Shown: positions 12,618-25,473 of the stretch, one piece after another | How the letters are laid out: every line of letters starts with the position of its first letter | Numbering within the stretch: the first letter of the stretch is position 1 | Origin: Corylus avellana | Lineage: Eukaryota > Streptophyta > Magnoliopsida > Fagales > Betulaceae | Direction: 5' to 3' | DNA: 64,000 nt | NCBI RefSeq assembly: GCF_901000735.1 | Contig: NC_081549.1 | Coordinates: 20,039,584 to 20,103,583, forward strand | Notes under the pieces: generated by a model | Told to the model about the DNA's origin: nothing | Seen by the model: the letters and a program-made list of their open reading frames with translations, nothing else | Databases searched by the model: none | Program-made: the position numbers and the translations under genes

Positions 12618-13368
12618 GCTTCCGTGTTAATGCTTTTGATTTTTTATACTTCAATGATTTAAAACCTAGAGTGAGTACCACTTCCTCTCAAATCTCAATC
12701 ATTTTATTTAAAATTGAACGGTTCAATAAATATTAATTCTAAAAGATCGATAAATCCGATACGCGGTGATAACCATTATTATGGCAAAATCCCTACTATT
12801 AAATTTTAAACTAATAGTTAAGATTTAAAGAAATATACTAATAGAATGTCCTAAAAATTCTAAGGAATCTTGATCCATTATTAACCATCTTGATCCATTG
12901 TCCCTCATTTGCTAAAACAAAAGAAAAAAAATGAAGAAGAAAATTCTAACTCTAATCAAGTAAACCACCCCGAGTTTCTCACACTTTTTTCTTCTGCTCT
13001 ACAAACGCATAAAGGGTATTTTGTGTTTCGAAAAATGAGTAATGTTATTATTAGATTGTTATACAATTTAATAATGTGACAATGAAAAATTGAAAATCAA
13101 CTATTTATCAATACTTATTAAAAAAAACAAATGGATGGTTTTCACTTATACATCATTCCAGTTGTATACCAATCATGTAATAATCTAGCTACTAAATAAT
13201 ATTACTCTCGTAGAAAATAAGTTCACAAGCTATTAAATTTCAAACCAACAAAAAGTTGTAATCTAATTAACATATATAACATATAAAGAGTCAAATTATA
13301 ACCATTTATAATGGTAAGAGAAAAAATCACTAAATCTTCTATACACTAAAATGTTAATGCAAAGTTAC

Positions 13369-13402
13369 CATTTTTTTTTTTTACATGTCCCCACAAGGGA
13401 AG
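13369..13402 (-). mobile_element. 34-bp 5'-truncated SINE insertion
   Basis: A T-run followed by TACATGTCCCCACAAGGGAA is the antisense 3' tail of the same SINE family found in full at 40.2-40.9 kb. It is flanked by a perfect 14-bp target-site duplication, TAATGCAAAGTTAC (13355-13368 and 13403-13416). Only the tail and about 20 bp of the element's 3' end were inserted, so it is a severely 5'-truncated retroposition product. Confidence 0.85.
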
Positions 13403-13639
13403 TAATGCAAAGTTACTTATTAGATAAGTAATATTAACTATTTAATATGTTAGTGTATTAACTAACTAGATGGTAGTATAGTTAATATACATTAACACAT
13501 TAATTATTAACATGTAGTTGTATAGTTACTTACGTTATAAATAGTTAATATACTATAACTTCTATTTTTTTTTTAAAAGAAAATTATGATTTTATTCATG
13601 TTGTTCTAACAAAACAATATTACATATACAATTAGGAAT

Positions 13640-14350
13640 TTATTCCATTTAAACATGATCTATGACTTGTTTAACTGATACTTTGGCTAGCCCATGAGTA
13701 ACATAATTTACATCTCTTTTAACGTGGCCAATTTGACAACTGTGTAACGAGGTAAGCATCGTTAGCGTGTTTTCCACAAGTTGTTCATATCCACTCAAAT
13801 TCCATCTGTTGGACTTGATAACATTCACTACTTGGATTTCATTACCTTCCATAATGATGACCCAAATCTCTATTGAATTATGTTAAATACAATCTTACAT
13901 TTTTTTACATTTATTTAAAAAAAAAATCCCACAAGCTCCCCTTACATTTATAGCTGGTCAACTCCACAAAATATGTCAAGTATTCTCTCCATCTATATCA
14001 CAAATAGGACAAGAAGGTTCATTTCCACTAGTTTCAACAAGTTCTCATTGGTAGGTAGAAGGTTGTGACACTTCAAATCCCACTTCTTCTTGAACAATTT
14101 GAACTTTTCCTCTGAGTATATATATCTTGTCTTTCTTTCTTTTTTCCGAATAACAGGCAATGTGAATAGTAAATTCTCCTGATGTGGTACCTTTCCATAT
14201 CAAAGGCATCTGACTCGTTGTAGCAACTCAATGGCAGCTTGCAAATGGCCCTCACCTTATATCCAATAAAAATCTTTTGAAGAAGCAAAGTGTTCCACCA
14301 TTTAGTATATTGGTCAATGAGCTCACTCACCTTAGCATTTGCTACCAATA
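13640..14350 (-). mobile_element. LINE ORF2 C-terminal relic (zf-RVT and RNase H-like)
   Basis: Minus-strand pieces in different frames line up with the C-terminus of plant non-LTR retrotransposon polyproteins. About 14348-14200 carries VSELIDQYTKWWNTLLLQKIF (the VxxLIDxxTxxWN linker) and a CKLPLS block. About 14060-13960 carries a CPICD-type zinc-binding piece. 13852-13649 carries an RNase H-like end with IGHVKRDVNYVTHGLAK (family pattern VRREVNxVAHxLAK). Several stops and frameshifts show it is dead. The order agrees with minus-strand orientation. Confidence 0.75.
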
Positions 14351-14907
14351 ATTATAAACACCTAACTATAATTAGTATACAAATATCTAGCGAAAAATTC
14401 CTATGTTCATTTCATTATAGTATTTCAAAACAAGTTCCTAGATAACAAGCCTAAGGGTTTTTTTTTTTTTTTTTATTGAAGATAGTGACGATATTGACCG
14501 TGACCTTGATATAGAGCTGGAGCTTCTAACTATGACGAATGCGCTAACTATGGATATGATGCCGTTAATATTTATACAATACAATCTTATATTTATACAA
14601 ATAATTACACACACACACTCATGCATATTAACATATATAACATACTTATTACTTAATAACTAATATATATGCATATACTTATAAAATTTACTTTAATTAA
14701 TATATATAAATATATACGAATGAACTAACGAGTTGGACTGCTCTTATAAGTTTCATTATCATCCCAATAACTAAGAAACGATATATTGCCAATAAAAAAC
14801 ACAACGGACTTCTTTGAAATAAATTCCAAAATTAAAATAAAAAGGAAGACTTTACTTTGGTAAGTAAAAGACACATAATTTTGGTGATTAGACGACTTAT
14901 CAATATT

Positions 14908-14933
14908 AACACTTGATCTTAGCCAAAAGGTTA
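14908..14933 (-). ncRNA. U2 snRNA 5'-region fragment (pseudogene)
   Basis: The minus strand reads CCTTTTGGCTAAGATCAAGT then GTT, matching the highly conserved 5' region of U2 snRNA. Just downstream is a degraded AATATTGATAAG. The upstream part of U2 diverges at once, and I see no plant USE/TATA promoter at the snRNA spacing. It is therefore a fragment, not a functional gene. Confidence 0.7.
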
Positions 14934-15408
14934 AGAAATAGAAAATAAATGATAACCAGATAATGACCTTAAGCTTAGAAATTAGAAATAGAAAGTGTGT
15001 TTTCGTTGTTCCAAATCTATCTATCACAACATTATTGAACTTGGCCCCACCCCCCATCATCACCAAATCCAACGAAGAGAAAACGGACACAAAATCCACC
15101 AATCATCTCGAACCACCAAATCAAGGGGCTGCTACAACTACAAGACAAGCAACACACGGTGCACGCCACCCCTCGCCCACGTGACCCACTGTAGAATCAA
15201 CCACAGGCTAACATTGCTTCCTCATTGCATGTTATCTTCTATTGCCACCTACGCTACGCCTTCTCGTTCAAAGCCTCTCTCTGCTCACGCTTTCTAATCA
15301 ACAAGCACTAATCTCAATTATTCTCGTTAATTGAAATTCTTACAGGAAATATGTAAGCTAATATTTTAATATAAACAATTATTATTACACTAAACAAACC
15401 TCTTAATC

Positions 15409-15446
15409 TCTCTCTCTACCCCTCTCTCTCTCTCTCTCTCTCTCTA
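15409..15446. repeat. (CT)n tract in the ATG1 5' leader region
   Basis: A CT dinucleotide run about 155-190 bp upstream of the ATG1 start codon, probably within or next to the 5' UTR. CT-rich leaders are frequent in plant housekeeping genes. Confidence 0.8.
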
Positions 15447-15600
15447 ATCATTTCTTGGTTCGACCAGATAAAGCCTATAAATTCGGGTCGAATCGTGGAA
15501 GGTCCGTTTCCAGAGCTGGGTAACTCCGTCCGAGAGGTTGAACTGCGGTGTTCGGAGCTGGTTCCGGGTTCGGATTCTAGGGTTCTTGAGGGCTTCGAGA

Positions 15601-18600
15601 ATGGCTCAGGCGACCGGGAGGGGTAGGGTGGTCGGGGAGTACCTGGTGGGGCGGCAAATCGGGTCCGGTTCGTTCTCGGTGGTGTGGCACGCCAGGCATC
15701 GAGTCCACGGGACCGAGGTGGCGATCAAGGAGATCGCTACGGGCCGGCTCAACAAGAAATTGCAAGAATCTCTAATGTCGGAGATCTTTATCCTCAAGCG
15801 GATTAACCACCCTAATATTATTCGCTTGCACGATATTATTCAGGTCTGAGATTAATTTTTGTAGCTTTTTTTTTTTAGTTACTTGAATAACTTTTTGTTT
15901 GGATGCGGAGAAAGTGAAGGGAAGTCGAAGGAAAATAGTTTTGAAGTTTCTTACTCGTTAAATTTTGTGACGCATTATGAAACGATAAATTGAAGCTTTT
16001 TGTTTACTTAAACCGTAGGCTTTGTTTGTTTCGTTATGGAAATTTATGTAGGAATTAGGATTTGTTTGTTTCGATAGTCGTTAGACCTTTATCAAATTTA
16101 TGGTGAAAATCCATGAGTTCTTCCAGGAAAAGAGTTCCCGGAAATATTTTCCATGGGGATACGTCTATGTTGTTGGTCTGCATTCGTGTATTTTTCTCTT
16201 TGTTTCTCTACGTTGTGATAGCAATTGGTAGAAAAGTAGAATGAATGGAATAGACAGGACTATAGCCCAGGGCTTAGCTTAATTGCTGAGAGATTTAGAA
16301 AATGAGGGCTAAAAAGTAAAGATTTTGAAAATAGATTTTTGCATATTTGTGCTTGAGAAGACTGTATCTTTACTTGATCAAAGGGTAATGCAACCTTTTT
16401 ACTTATTCAACTTGAGAATTTATTGCGCAAAAGCAAAACAAAGAATTCCAAGACTGCAGAGCTGGGAAAACAAAGGATTATCGGGAAAATTATAATCACC
16501 ATGTGAAGCTCAAGTAACTTGGCCTGATTGGCTTGAGCTGAGAATAGTTTGCTAAGTTAACATTAATGCTTATTACCTGTAACCGAGTCCATCTATAGAG
16601 TATTCACTTGGCCTGATTTAGAATTAATCCACAATTTCAACAAGTCAAAGTTGCCCTAAAATTCTCTCCAAGGGTATTCAGCTAGTAATGTCATCTATAT
16701 ACAATATGTTCCAAAGCATTGAAGGTGTGTATTGTTCCCCCTCCAAAATTCATTTTGTAGGGAAATTGCAAGTTTGCATGTGAAAGGCTCTGGGCGGTTG
16801 TACAATAGTTGGGATGTTATGAGTAGGGAGAGGGTGCTACCCCTACCCCCACACCTGTTTTCCCTCTCTGGAGGACCGGAGTTTATTTATTTATTTTTGT
16901 TAATTAGAGTTTGAATGATGTTGCTCATCTAGGTTCCTGGGAAGATACACCTTGTACTGGAGTACTGCAAAGGGGGTGATCTTTCTGTGTACATTCAACG
17001 CCATGGAAGAGTCCCTGAAGGCATTGCAAAGCAATTCATGCAGCAGCTAGGTATATCTTGAGTTTTGCCATGTTGGGTCTTCATTACTATTTTTCAAATC
17101 TTCAATGATGAGTAATGTAGTGATGTTGGAAGGTTGTGGATTTTACAGTGGCTGGACTACAAATTCTTCGGGAAAATAATCTTATACATCGGGATTTAAA
17201 GCCGCAGGTTTGGTTGATTCTTTTCTGTTTAACTTCCATTTCTGATTTATAAATGGCAATGTATATTGATCATTTCTTTAAGGGAGGAAGCAAGCCCATG
17301 GCAAAATTTGTCTTTTCTATTTTTCATAGTACTTAAAGCCATGGACGAACAAAATTTGTACTTGGGATAGTGCTTTAGTCTAGTAGAGAATATGGTTCAA
17401 CAACCCCTGCAGAAGGCTAAGAAATTGGCAAATAGATGAAGTAAATATTCGTTGGTTAACATTTATAATAAGATAGTTTGATGTGCCGAATTGTTTGATA
17501 TGTAGTAATCTTGTTGTTGCAGAAAGGTTTTCTCAGCATTTCAATCCATTTCTAACTTGTTTCATTTTTGGAACAGAATCTCCTTCTCACCACTAATGAC
17601 AACAATTCAGTTTTGAAGATTGCAGATTTTGGATTTGCAAGGTAAAATCAATGTCATTTTTATTATAAGCTTCCTAAAGTCCCCACCTTTAGATGCCTTA
17701 CCTACGTAGAGCTTTCATGGGCACTCTAGTTTAGATGGTCAGGAATGCTCCTAAACTGTAATGTCTGATTAGATATTATTTTTACCAGTTTTTCTTTTAT
17801 AGGCAAACTGTAACACCTCAGTCCCACTTTGGGAAAATGAGTAATCCACATAGAGTAGATAGTTTATAAAGACGCTCATGTGTGCTAAGTTTCATATTAC
17901 TTACTTACTAGGTGAAATTGAGCTTTATAATTAATTCTAGAAAAGTTCTAAATTGACTAGTCCTTTTGAGATGATAGCGCATATGTGGTTAGTGTTTTTT
18001 CTTGGATTATTACATAAACACAACTCATGAACCCATGTGGCATTGAATTAGTAACCTTACCTCTCAATACCTTGTGTATGGGGGAGAGGAGATGCCATTT
18101 TGTCCAAAGGAAACTGTTTCTTTCATTTTTTAGTGCACAACTGTTAACTAGACACTTTGCTTCATCTTGGAGCATCTGTGCTGACAAGCCATGACATGGG
18201 GAAGTTGTGGTCGTCAGACACTTCAAAAAATGACATATGGACATGTACCCTGCACCTGACTCTTGTTGAGGTGGTTTCCCTAGTTCCTTCAACTTTTCGA
18301 TGTTCAGGCATGTCAATTTTCCCTTTGCAGATCTCTGCAACCTAGAGGCCTCGCAGAAACCATGTGTGGTTCACCGCTTTACATGGCACCAGAGATAATG
18401 CAACTTCAGAAGTATGATGCAAAGGTGACTTTCGCTCTTTTTTCCTTGGTTAGGTACTTATAAAGTATTTAATGTTTCTTCCCATTAACATGGAACGGAA
18501 TATGCAGGCAGATCTCTGGAGTGTTGGTGCCATTTTATTTCAGCTTGTTACTGGAAAAACGCCATTTACTGGAAGCAATCAAATACAGGTTTTGACTAGC

Positions 18601-20828
18601 TTTACTTTTTCACATGCCTAATGTGGTTTCACATGGTGCTCAGCATTCCTAACATAATTGCTTTTAGTTTTAGTAGTAATCCTCAAGCTGGGTTAAACTA
18701 GTCATCATGCATTGTCTTAACCCAAGTTACTTCAATATCGTGTGCTGTACAGTTGCTCCAGAACATTGTGAAATCAACTGAATTGCCTTTCCCTCAAGAT
18801 ATCCAGGGTTTGAGTTCTTACTGCAAAGATTTGTGCCAGAAATTGCTGCGCCGTAATCCAGGTATATCTCTTGATGAATGTGTATGAGATACCTGATCAG
18901 ACCAAAGAGCGAATGGACTATAATCAGATTCTAAATTCTAACTGCATGTTTTTCAATATTTTTTATGTTGTCAATTGTCAAATGGCATAGAGACGCGAGC
19001 TATAATCAGATGCTAAAGTCTCACAATGTCAAGGAATGATATATGAGACCCATAGGAAATTTTGTCTTATCTACCAATGGATTATGAAATTTATATGAAA
19101 TTCCTCCTCGTATTTCCAATTTTTTGATTCTATTCCTTGAAATTGTATTTGCAGTTGAACGATTAACATTTGAAGAGTTTTTCAACCACCCATTCCTTTC
19201 TCAGAAACAACCAGCTGCATCGCCGAGGTACACGATGCGAAGAGCGTTTGTCTTCATGGTTGTCTAAATGTATTTATCAGTTATCCAAATTCTAAAATCT
19301 TATGCAGGAGTAGGAGCTCTTCAAGACTAGCGGATGAATTTACTTCATCTGAATGTGATCCTGTGAGAAATATGGAGGAAAGTTCTCATGAGGATTGTCT
19401 GCCTTTCTTTTTAGATGATGACTCTAGTGGTCCTGAGGGTAGCCCATCTTTCTTAAGGAGGAGGTCCTCAATGAAGTCTTCTTTTGGATTTTCCCTTGAT
19501 ACAAAAGGTGATAGAAGGGAAGCAGCATCTACCACTTCTAATAACATGAATCTCTCTTTCGGATATGGTAGTGCCACAGATAATTTGGAAAGTACTCATC
19601 CTAAGGTGGACAGCCATCGACCCTCAGATAGAAGTTTAGCTGATCCTCTGAAATCCATGGACCAGAGATCTTCAAACACTCGATCAAGAGGTACCAAGAA
19701 TCCCAATATGCTCTTTTTCCCTCTCATTTCAGTGTATGGTTTATCTAGATCTAGCATGTCTTAGTAAGACATGAACTTTCATGGTTTCTGCAGTCATGGA
19801 TTCGCTAGATTTAATTGATCAAGATTATGTTGTTGTGTCTGGACCTCCAATGGATATGTCGTCTTCCTCAGCAAGTCCTTCCAAGCCAAGCCATTCTCCA
19901 TACAAATCACAGAGTCCTCCTGAAGCAGTTTTTAACATGACCGCCAAATCAAGTTCCCCAATGCCAATCATTGGCGCACAGAGTAGTAAAATGTGTCCCA
20001 TTGGAAGCTTAGAAAGTCAGAGCTCTGCTCCAGGCACTTCACAGGGATCAGTGGATATGGGAGACACTTTAGAGCAGCCATCTACTCACTGCATGACGAG
20101 GATTAAATCATTACAGCAGTGTGCCTCTGCCATTAAAGATTTAATAAATGAAAAGGTAAGCCAGTTTCTTTTGTATTGTCCCAACAACCCTGTAGGGAAT
20201 TTAAAAAGTGCATTTTGTACAAATCAGAGTAATAAATCATAAATGGTTCCCTCTTCCTCCCTCTCCACTCAGTCATTTGAGTTTAAGTTTAAAGATAGAT
20301 GGTCTCTCAGTGGCACATAATCATGTCTGGCCCATTTACTAAAACTAGTCTTGTTGTTTCTATATATTTCTTTGGCATCTGTTGATTTCCCTTAGTTTTT
20401 TCATTAGGCCAGCCAAGCACTTAATTCATTTGGTGTCTATGTGGCCTCCTTGGGAATATTCAATTGGCTTCCAGTATAGCAGAGATATATAATGGTATAT
20501 CCATAGGACACATGTTAATGAGCTGACTCAGGAGGTGGGATCTAAAATGTATGATGGTGGGCTTAAATTCTTGGGTGCCTATTCATTTGCTTTGATGATT
20601 GTAACGGACTATACATTTTATACTTGTTATACTCTGATCGTCAATGCATGGTAAACCTTTTCTGGGTCCCACAATATAGGGTTTATAACCTGATAAAGTT
20701 CTTATGTCCTATAATTATTGTTTGAAGAGCATAATTTGGTGGTCGGACTAACTTAATCTTCGTCTCCTGTTTTGTTTGTGCCTCATTCTGCTAGCCTAAG
20801 TCTCCTTCTGATATGCCTTGAATTACCT

Positions 20829-20860
<32 letters not shown>

Positions 20861-22756
20861 GTAATTCCTGCTATTACAAGTTTAATTAGTTTTTTCTGCT
20901 ATTACAAGTTTAATTAACTTGTCATTATCAAAAAGATCGAGGCAGATAGGCAACTAGAAGCATTCTCGATTCAGCTTGTAATTCTTGCAATTTGGAAGCA
21001 AGCCTTGCATATATGCCATACACAAGCTGCCTCAGCCATGGAAGGAAGTCCAGGCCAAGAGATTCCAAGATTTAGGAGGAGCACCAGCAAGAAATATGGT
21101 AGTTCTGACACAGAAGAACATCTTGATGTTTGCAGTACTCAATTGCCCGAGGATATTTCCTCTCAGATTGAGAGAGAATTTCTCCTGGAAGTTGAACATG
21201 CTGAAGAACTTGCTAAGGTTATTGAACCTGGTATGACATGATATTTGGACATTCTTCATTACATATAAAATTTTAATGTTTCCTCCATAGATCATCGGCA
21301 CTAATGCAGAAGTGATTGTAGCTTGTAAGATCATATGTTTCACTTTTGTTCTCACCCTTTTGTAAAATTCATTTTATTGATGCCTGAATTCCTATGCTTG
21401 TTTTTTTAAACCCATAGTATTTGACAACTTTCCGATTTCAATTTTCAAATTTCAAATGGTTCGATCTTGGTGTTGTGAAATTTTTTGAAGTCATATCTGC
21501 ATATGCATAAGGTGTGTGTGTATATGTCATGTTAACAATCTTTATTATTTAATGGTGCCAACAACTTTTTTCTAAGTAAAATGGGATTGGGTCCTACGAG
21601 CTAGTGGTTGTAGGAGCAGCATGTTTATGGTATGGGAGCTTTTGCCGTCATATATCTATTTTTATGAGGGACTTTGGTGCTTCTGTACCTCCAATTTGCC
21701 TGTGTTATAAATATGTAGATAAGGAAGCTCCCATGGTTTTTCATTCTACAGTGTGTAAGGCTCTAAATACTGAACTTCCTCATCGTGATTGTAGGCAATA
21801 CGGAGATGCCAGATGCAATGGAGACAATATTTGACTCTGCCCTTGCTTTTGGGAGGCGCGGAGGCGTGAGTATTTTCTTTTCTTTTTTTCTTGGAATTTG
21901 GATCATGACACATTCCCGCATTTGGTTGTAGCTAATACTTAACTGAATTAGTAGGCAAGGCAATGCAAGACAAGGTTTTATGTTTATGCATTGTATTTGT
22001 GCTTGTAGAACTCGGAGGTTAAATTCCAGATTAGGGATCACGGTTGAGACATGCTAAAGTCCCTACTCTAGCTAGTTATGAACCTGAAGTGAGTAGTTGA
22101 AAAATAAATTAATGGAAATTCTGTGTTCATAATTGTAAACCAATACTCTGTCGGCATCTCTTAGTCTTGTGTCCATATAGGCTTGTCTATTATGATTCAA
22201 ATCATGCTCACTTGCTTCACTAAATGTAACGTGTAATGTACTTAAAAACACAACCTTTCGTGTTGTGCTGTAAGAAAAAGCAGAGGTAGAAATGCATGAA
22301 GTTACATGGCATTGCTTCAAATCCATTAGAAATACTCTTTATATAGATAATCGAGTTAACAAAACAATGGTCTCGACTATAAGGATGTTGAATATATTGT
22401 TTGAGAAAAGATCATAACATGTTACCTTAGATATTATGAAATTCGGTGAGTGATACAAAATGTTGAAGTAATTCTGGCACCACCCACTGAGGATTGTTGT
22501 TTCATATGTTTTGTAGGTTGAGGAGCTCATGGGTAATATGGAAAGTGCAGCAGCATTGTATTCAAAAGCTGTGCTTTTGTTAGTCTTCCTTCTAGTGGAA
22601 GCACCATCCCTCATTGTCAATCCTCCATTCTCCCTCACAAACTCGGACCGGTATAGGCTCCGAGGTTACATTGACATCATTAAAAACAGGCAATGTTATT
22701 CAAGGTCTCAGCGGATGGCTGTTCTAAAGTGCGAGGATCAACACTGCCCCCCTTAA
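15601..22756 (+). CDS. ATG1: ATG1-type serine/threonine kinase (autophagy initiation, ATG1b/c-like)
   Basis: Thirteen exons join in frame: 15601-15843, 16933-17050, 17149-17207, 17577-17641, 18331-18424, 18508-18588, 18753-18861, 19155-19227, 19308-19690, 19794-20155, 20936-21230, 21795-21865 and 22517-22756 (stop TAA). They total 2193 nt and 730 residues. The kinase domain covers about residues 14-275: Gly loop GSGSFS (21-26), K43, HRD (134-136), DFG (157-159) and APE (181-183). A Ser-rich linker follows (about 290-500), then a C-terminal helical region of the kind that binds ATG13 in ATG1/ULK proteins. Residues 417-423 (DQDYVVV) fit an ATG8-interacting motif. Known role: ATG1 with ATG13 starts autophagosome formation and is regulated by TOR and SnRK1. 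Length and architecture match Arabidopsis ATG1b/ATG1c, not the short ATG1t. All junctions are GT-AG. Confidence 0.95.
17809..18014 (+). mobile_element. solo LTR of a TRIM-like element in ATG1 intron 4
   Basis: A 206-bp unit begins TGTAACACCTCAGTCCCAC and ends TTATTACA, with TG...CA LTR-type termini. Its reverse complement aligns along its whole length with both LTRs of the TRIM at 53406-53924 (shared blocks GACTAGTCAATTT, TTATAAAGCTC, CTTTATAAAC). The 5-bp flanks are CAAAC and TAAAC, a target duplication with one change. It sits in the sense orientation inside intron 4. Confidence 0.82.
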
Positions 22757-23292
22757 ATAAATACAAAGCAAGATTTTAGTACCATTTCTTGATGACTTTG
22801 CATCCTCTTACTCTGTAAAATTATTTGTTTGTACAGTTATTCTTTGCGTGACTGGGGGAATTGGGAGGTTGACTGGAGTTGACCTATATTAGGGTAGGCT
22901 GTTGTAATATTACAATTTTGTGATTTAAAGAATGATGAAATGCGCATTCCTTCTACATTTGATGTGCTTCCTGTCCGGGTTCTTGGTGCAGTAGTCAAAA
23001 TTGTATCCCAGCAACTTATGGTTATTTCAGTTATAACTATATATTGTTGCAGTTCTATTTAACCCTTGTTTTTTTTTCCTAACAAAAACTTATCCAAGGG
23101 TTCCAAACACTGATTGGGGCTATCACTTTGGCATTTGATAAAAATGTAGAAAATAGAAAAATGGAAAGCTTCCCATTTATTTTCCTATGCTATCATATTA
23201 GCAAAACATCGGACCCTAGATACTGTGGTGTAGGCACAGAGACGGGCGTGTTTAGAGTTCAAAACAATGAAGGCTCTATGGGGATTGGGAGA

Positions 23293-23427
23293 CATACGGG
23301 TCGTATGCAACAAAGAATAACATGCTCAACCTATTAAATATCATAATAGGGTCGTATGCAACAAAGACATGCAACGAAGAATAACATGAATAACATACGG
23401 GTCGTATGCAACAAAGAATAACATGCT
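23293..23427. repeat. three dispersed copies of a GGGTCGTATGCAACAAAG unit
   Basis: The unit GGGTCGTATGCAACAAAG occurs at about 23298, 23349 and 23399. Copies 1 and 3 continue into AATAACATGCTC, and the middle copy into a related ACATGCAACG stretch. The copies lie within 135 bp, so local duplication with small insertions is the likely origin. Confidence 0.8.
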
Positions 23428-24522
23428 CTAAGAAGATCGATTAAATATCTTTCCCACTATCGTCATTATATTTGTTTGCATTTGTGGGATATCTTCTCCG
23501 TTCAAGATTTTCGGCCAAACAGGGTCCAGTCGTCAAGCTACCAACCAAACTTGGGTATGGAAGAGTTGCCTTGTTAAATCACCGATTATGTTGATAAAAA
23601 ATAAAATTTTTAATTATTTTATTCATACTCACTCTTAATAAGTAAGGAGTAATAATATATATTACATTTTTATCTTATAATTATCCTATAAAGCCAACGT
23701 GACAATTATAATCAATTTTAAAATTTTGTTTTTATTAATGATTGATTAAAATTGTCACGTCATTTTTATGAGATAGTTATGAGATAAAAATGCGGTTTTT
23801 AGCGAAACCTAACATGTAGATATTTAGTTGAAAATAATAAATAAATAATAGAAATAAGATTCGAACTTGATATTATATATCAGGTGAGGAGATTCTGCAT
23901 ATTTATCATGAATTTCACTTAGTAGGTTGTTTATAGTTTTTTTATGTTAAGAAATTAGAATGTAGAAGGCTAAATAAATAAATGGGGAGGCTAGTTATTA
24001 ATTGAGATATAAATTCATTACTTGAATTCAAAAGTTAATTAAGACTATTAAATGAGCATTGTGTCATGTGTGAAAGTGATTTCTGGTTTTACACGTGTAT
24101 ATAACAGTGGGTCAAACGGTAAGGTGTAAGGTCTTATGCCGATGTAACTTCCCCGGTTGTTTATTTCTCCAACAGATTCTTTCAATAAATATAAAGCACC
24201 TCTAGCAGCTTAGTTAAAAGATTAATATTAATTATATTTAGTTATTATAATTCTTTTTTTAGCTCCAATAGAATAGCTTGTCATTAGTTAGAATAGTTAC
24301 ATTGCTACGGTGAATAGCAGTTTGGAGCTATTCATTGTAGCACACTAGATGAATAAAATATTGTTTATTTTTCTTTTGTTTATTGTTTCTTTATTTCACC
24401 TCTTTTCACCCAACATCTTTTATTTTTTCTTAACACCTCTTCACATCTGTTATGTTTCTCTCTCAAATACAAAATTTCTTCACACAAAACTTATCTCTCA
24501 TTCACAAAATTTCTTTATACAA

Positions 24523-24672
24523 TTGGATAAAAAAATTGAATACAGAAAAAATTTGTTTCATGGAAACACACGGATGGAAACAAATCAATTGCAGTTGGAT
24601 AAAAAAATTTAATGCAACAAAAAATTATTGCATAGAAACACATGGATGAAAACAACTCAACTGCAGTTGGAT
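24523..24672. repeat. tandem duplication, 72-bp unit x2
   Basis: A unit starting TTGGATAAAAAAATT and containing ACACACGGATGGAAACAA occurs at 24523-24594 and 24595-24666, then TTGGAT starts again at 24667. The copies differ at roughly a dozen positions, so this is not very recent. The surrounding AT-rich block (24190-24930) looks like an old element, but I could not define its ends. Confidence 0.75.
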
Positions 24673-25473
24673 GGCAAAAAATTTATTTATGTTATTAATT
24701 TTAAGAATTAGTACCTGCATGTGAGATAGATGTTCCTTATATGTGTTTATTTTTGTTTTTATGAATGATTTCTATATATGTGTTTGTTTTTCTCTTTAAT
24801 CAAGTGTTGGCAATAATATAATAAAAAAATAATGAGAAGTAATATTTTAAAGTAAATAGAGAATGAAATAAAGAATCTATTAGAGTTTGTAGTGAAAAAA
24901 CAATAGCTAAAATAAAGGGAGAAACCTACCAAACCCCCACTACTTGCTTGGCTTGTTAACTAGGGTTGAGTCTTCAATTAAGGGGCTAAATTAAGTTTTG
25001 GTCTCTCTATGAATGGATAATAGGAAAATATCTATGAATGGTACGACAATTTCTTGATGACATCAAACTGAGACAATAAGGGTCTTGATTAGCTGTAGCC
25101 TGTAAGTAATAGGCTAGTAGCAGCCTGCTTTAGCTGTAAGTGGCATTAGTAGCTTTGACTGCATGAAGTTGTAATAGCTCGCCTTCTTTCTTCCTGTAGT
25201 TACGGATAGGTCCATTCCTTTTCTTTATTAATATTTAAGAGGAAATCCCAACGAAAAATACACACTATTCCCTCCTTTCGATTATTTTTCACTAGGTAAA
25301 ATACGGGGATTCTCTAAAGTTATCAGTCAGGCCATTTTATAGAATTATAGTAACCATTATTTTATTTATTTGTGCGATCATCAGACGTACCGATGACTTT
25401 CCTGCTCAACCATATATACTGCCATTAAACCAGCTTTGTACTTCGCTTGGCAAGAGGATCAATTCAGAGCCAA

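Larger units (their letters stand above)
12618..15600. other. intergenic with retroelement relics
   Basis: No intact gene. It contains a LINE relic (about 13640-14350), a tiny retroposon insertion (13369-13402) and a U2 snRNA fragment (near 14908-14933), each listed separately. The rest is AT-rich. From about 15400 onward it becomes the CT-rich leader/promoter of the ATG1 gene. Confidence 0.7.
22757..25473. other. intergenic between ATG1 and the receptor kinase
   Basis: The ATG1 3' UTR probably ends within the first 200-300 bases. After that I see only AT-rich sequence and two short repeat clusters (listed separately). A TATATACT box lies at about 25413, some 60 bp upstream of the receptor-kinase ATG, and could be its TATA element. 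Confidence 0.55.
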
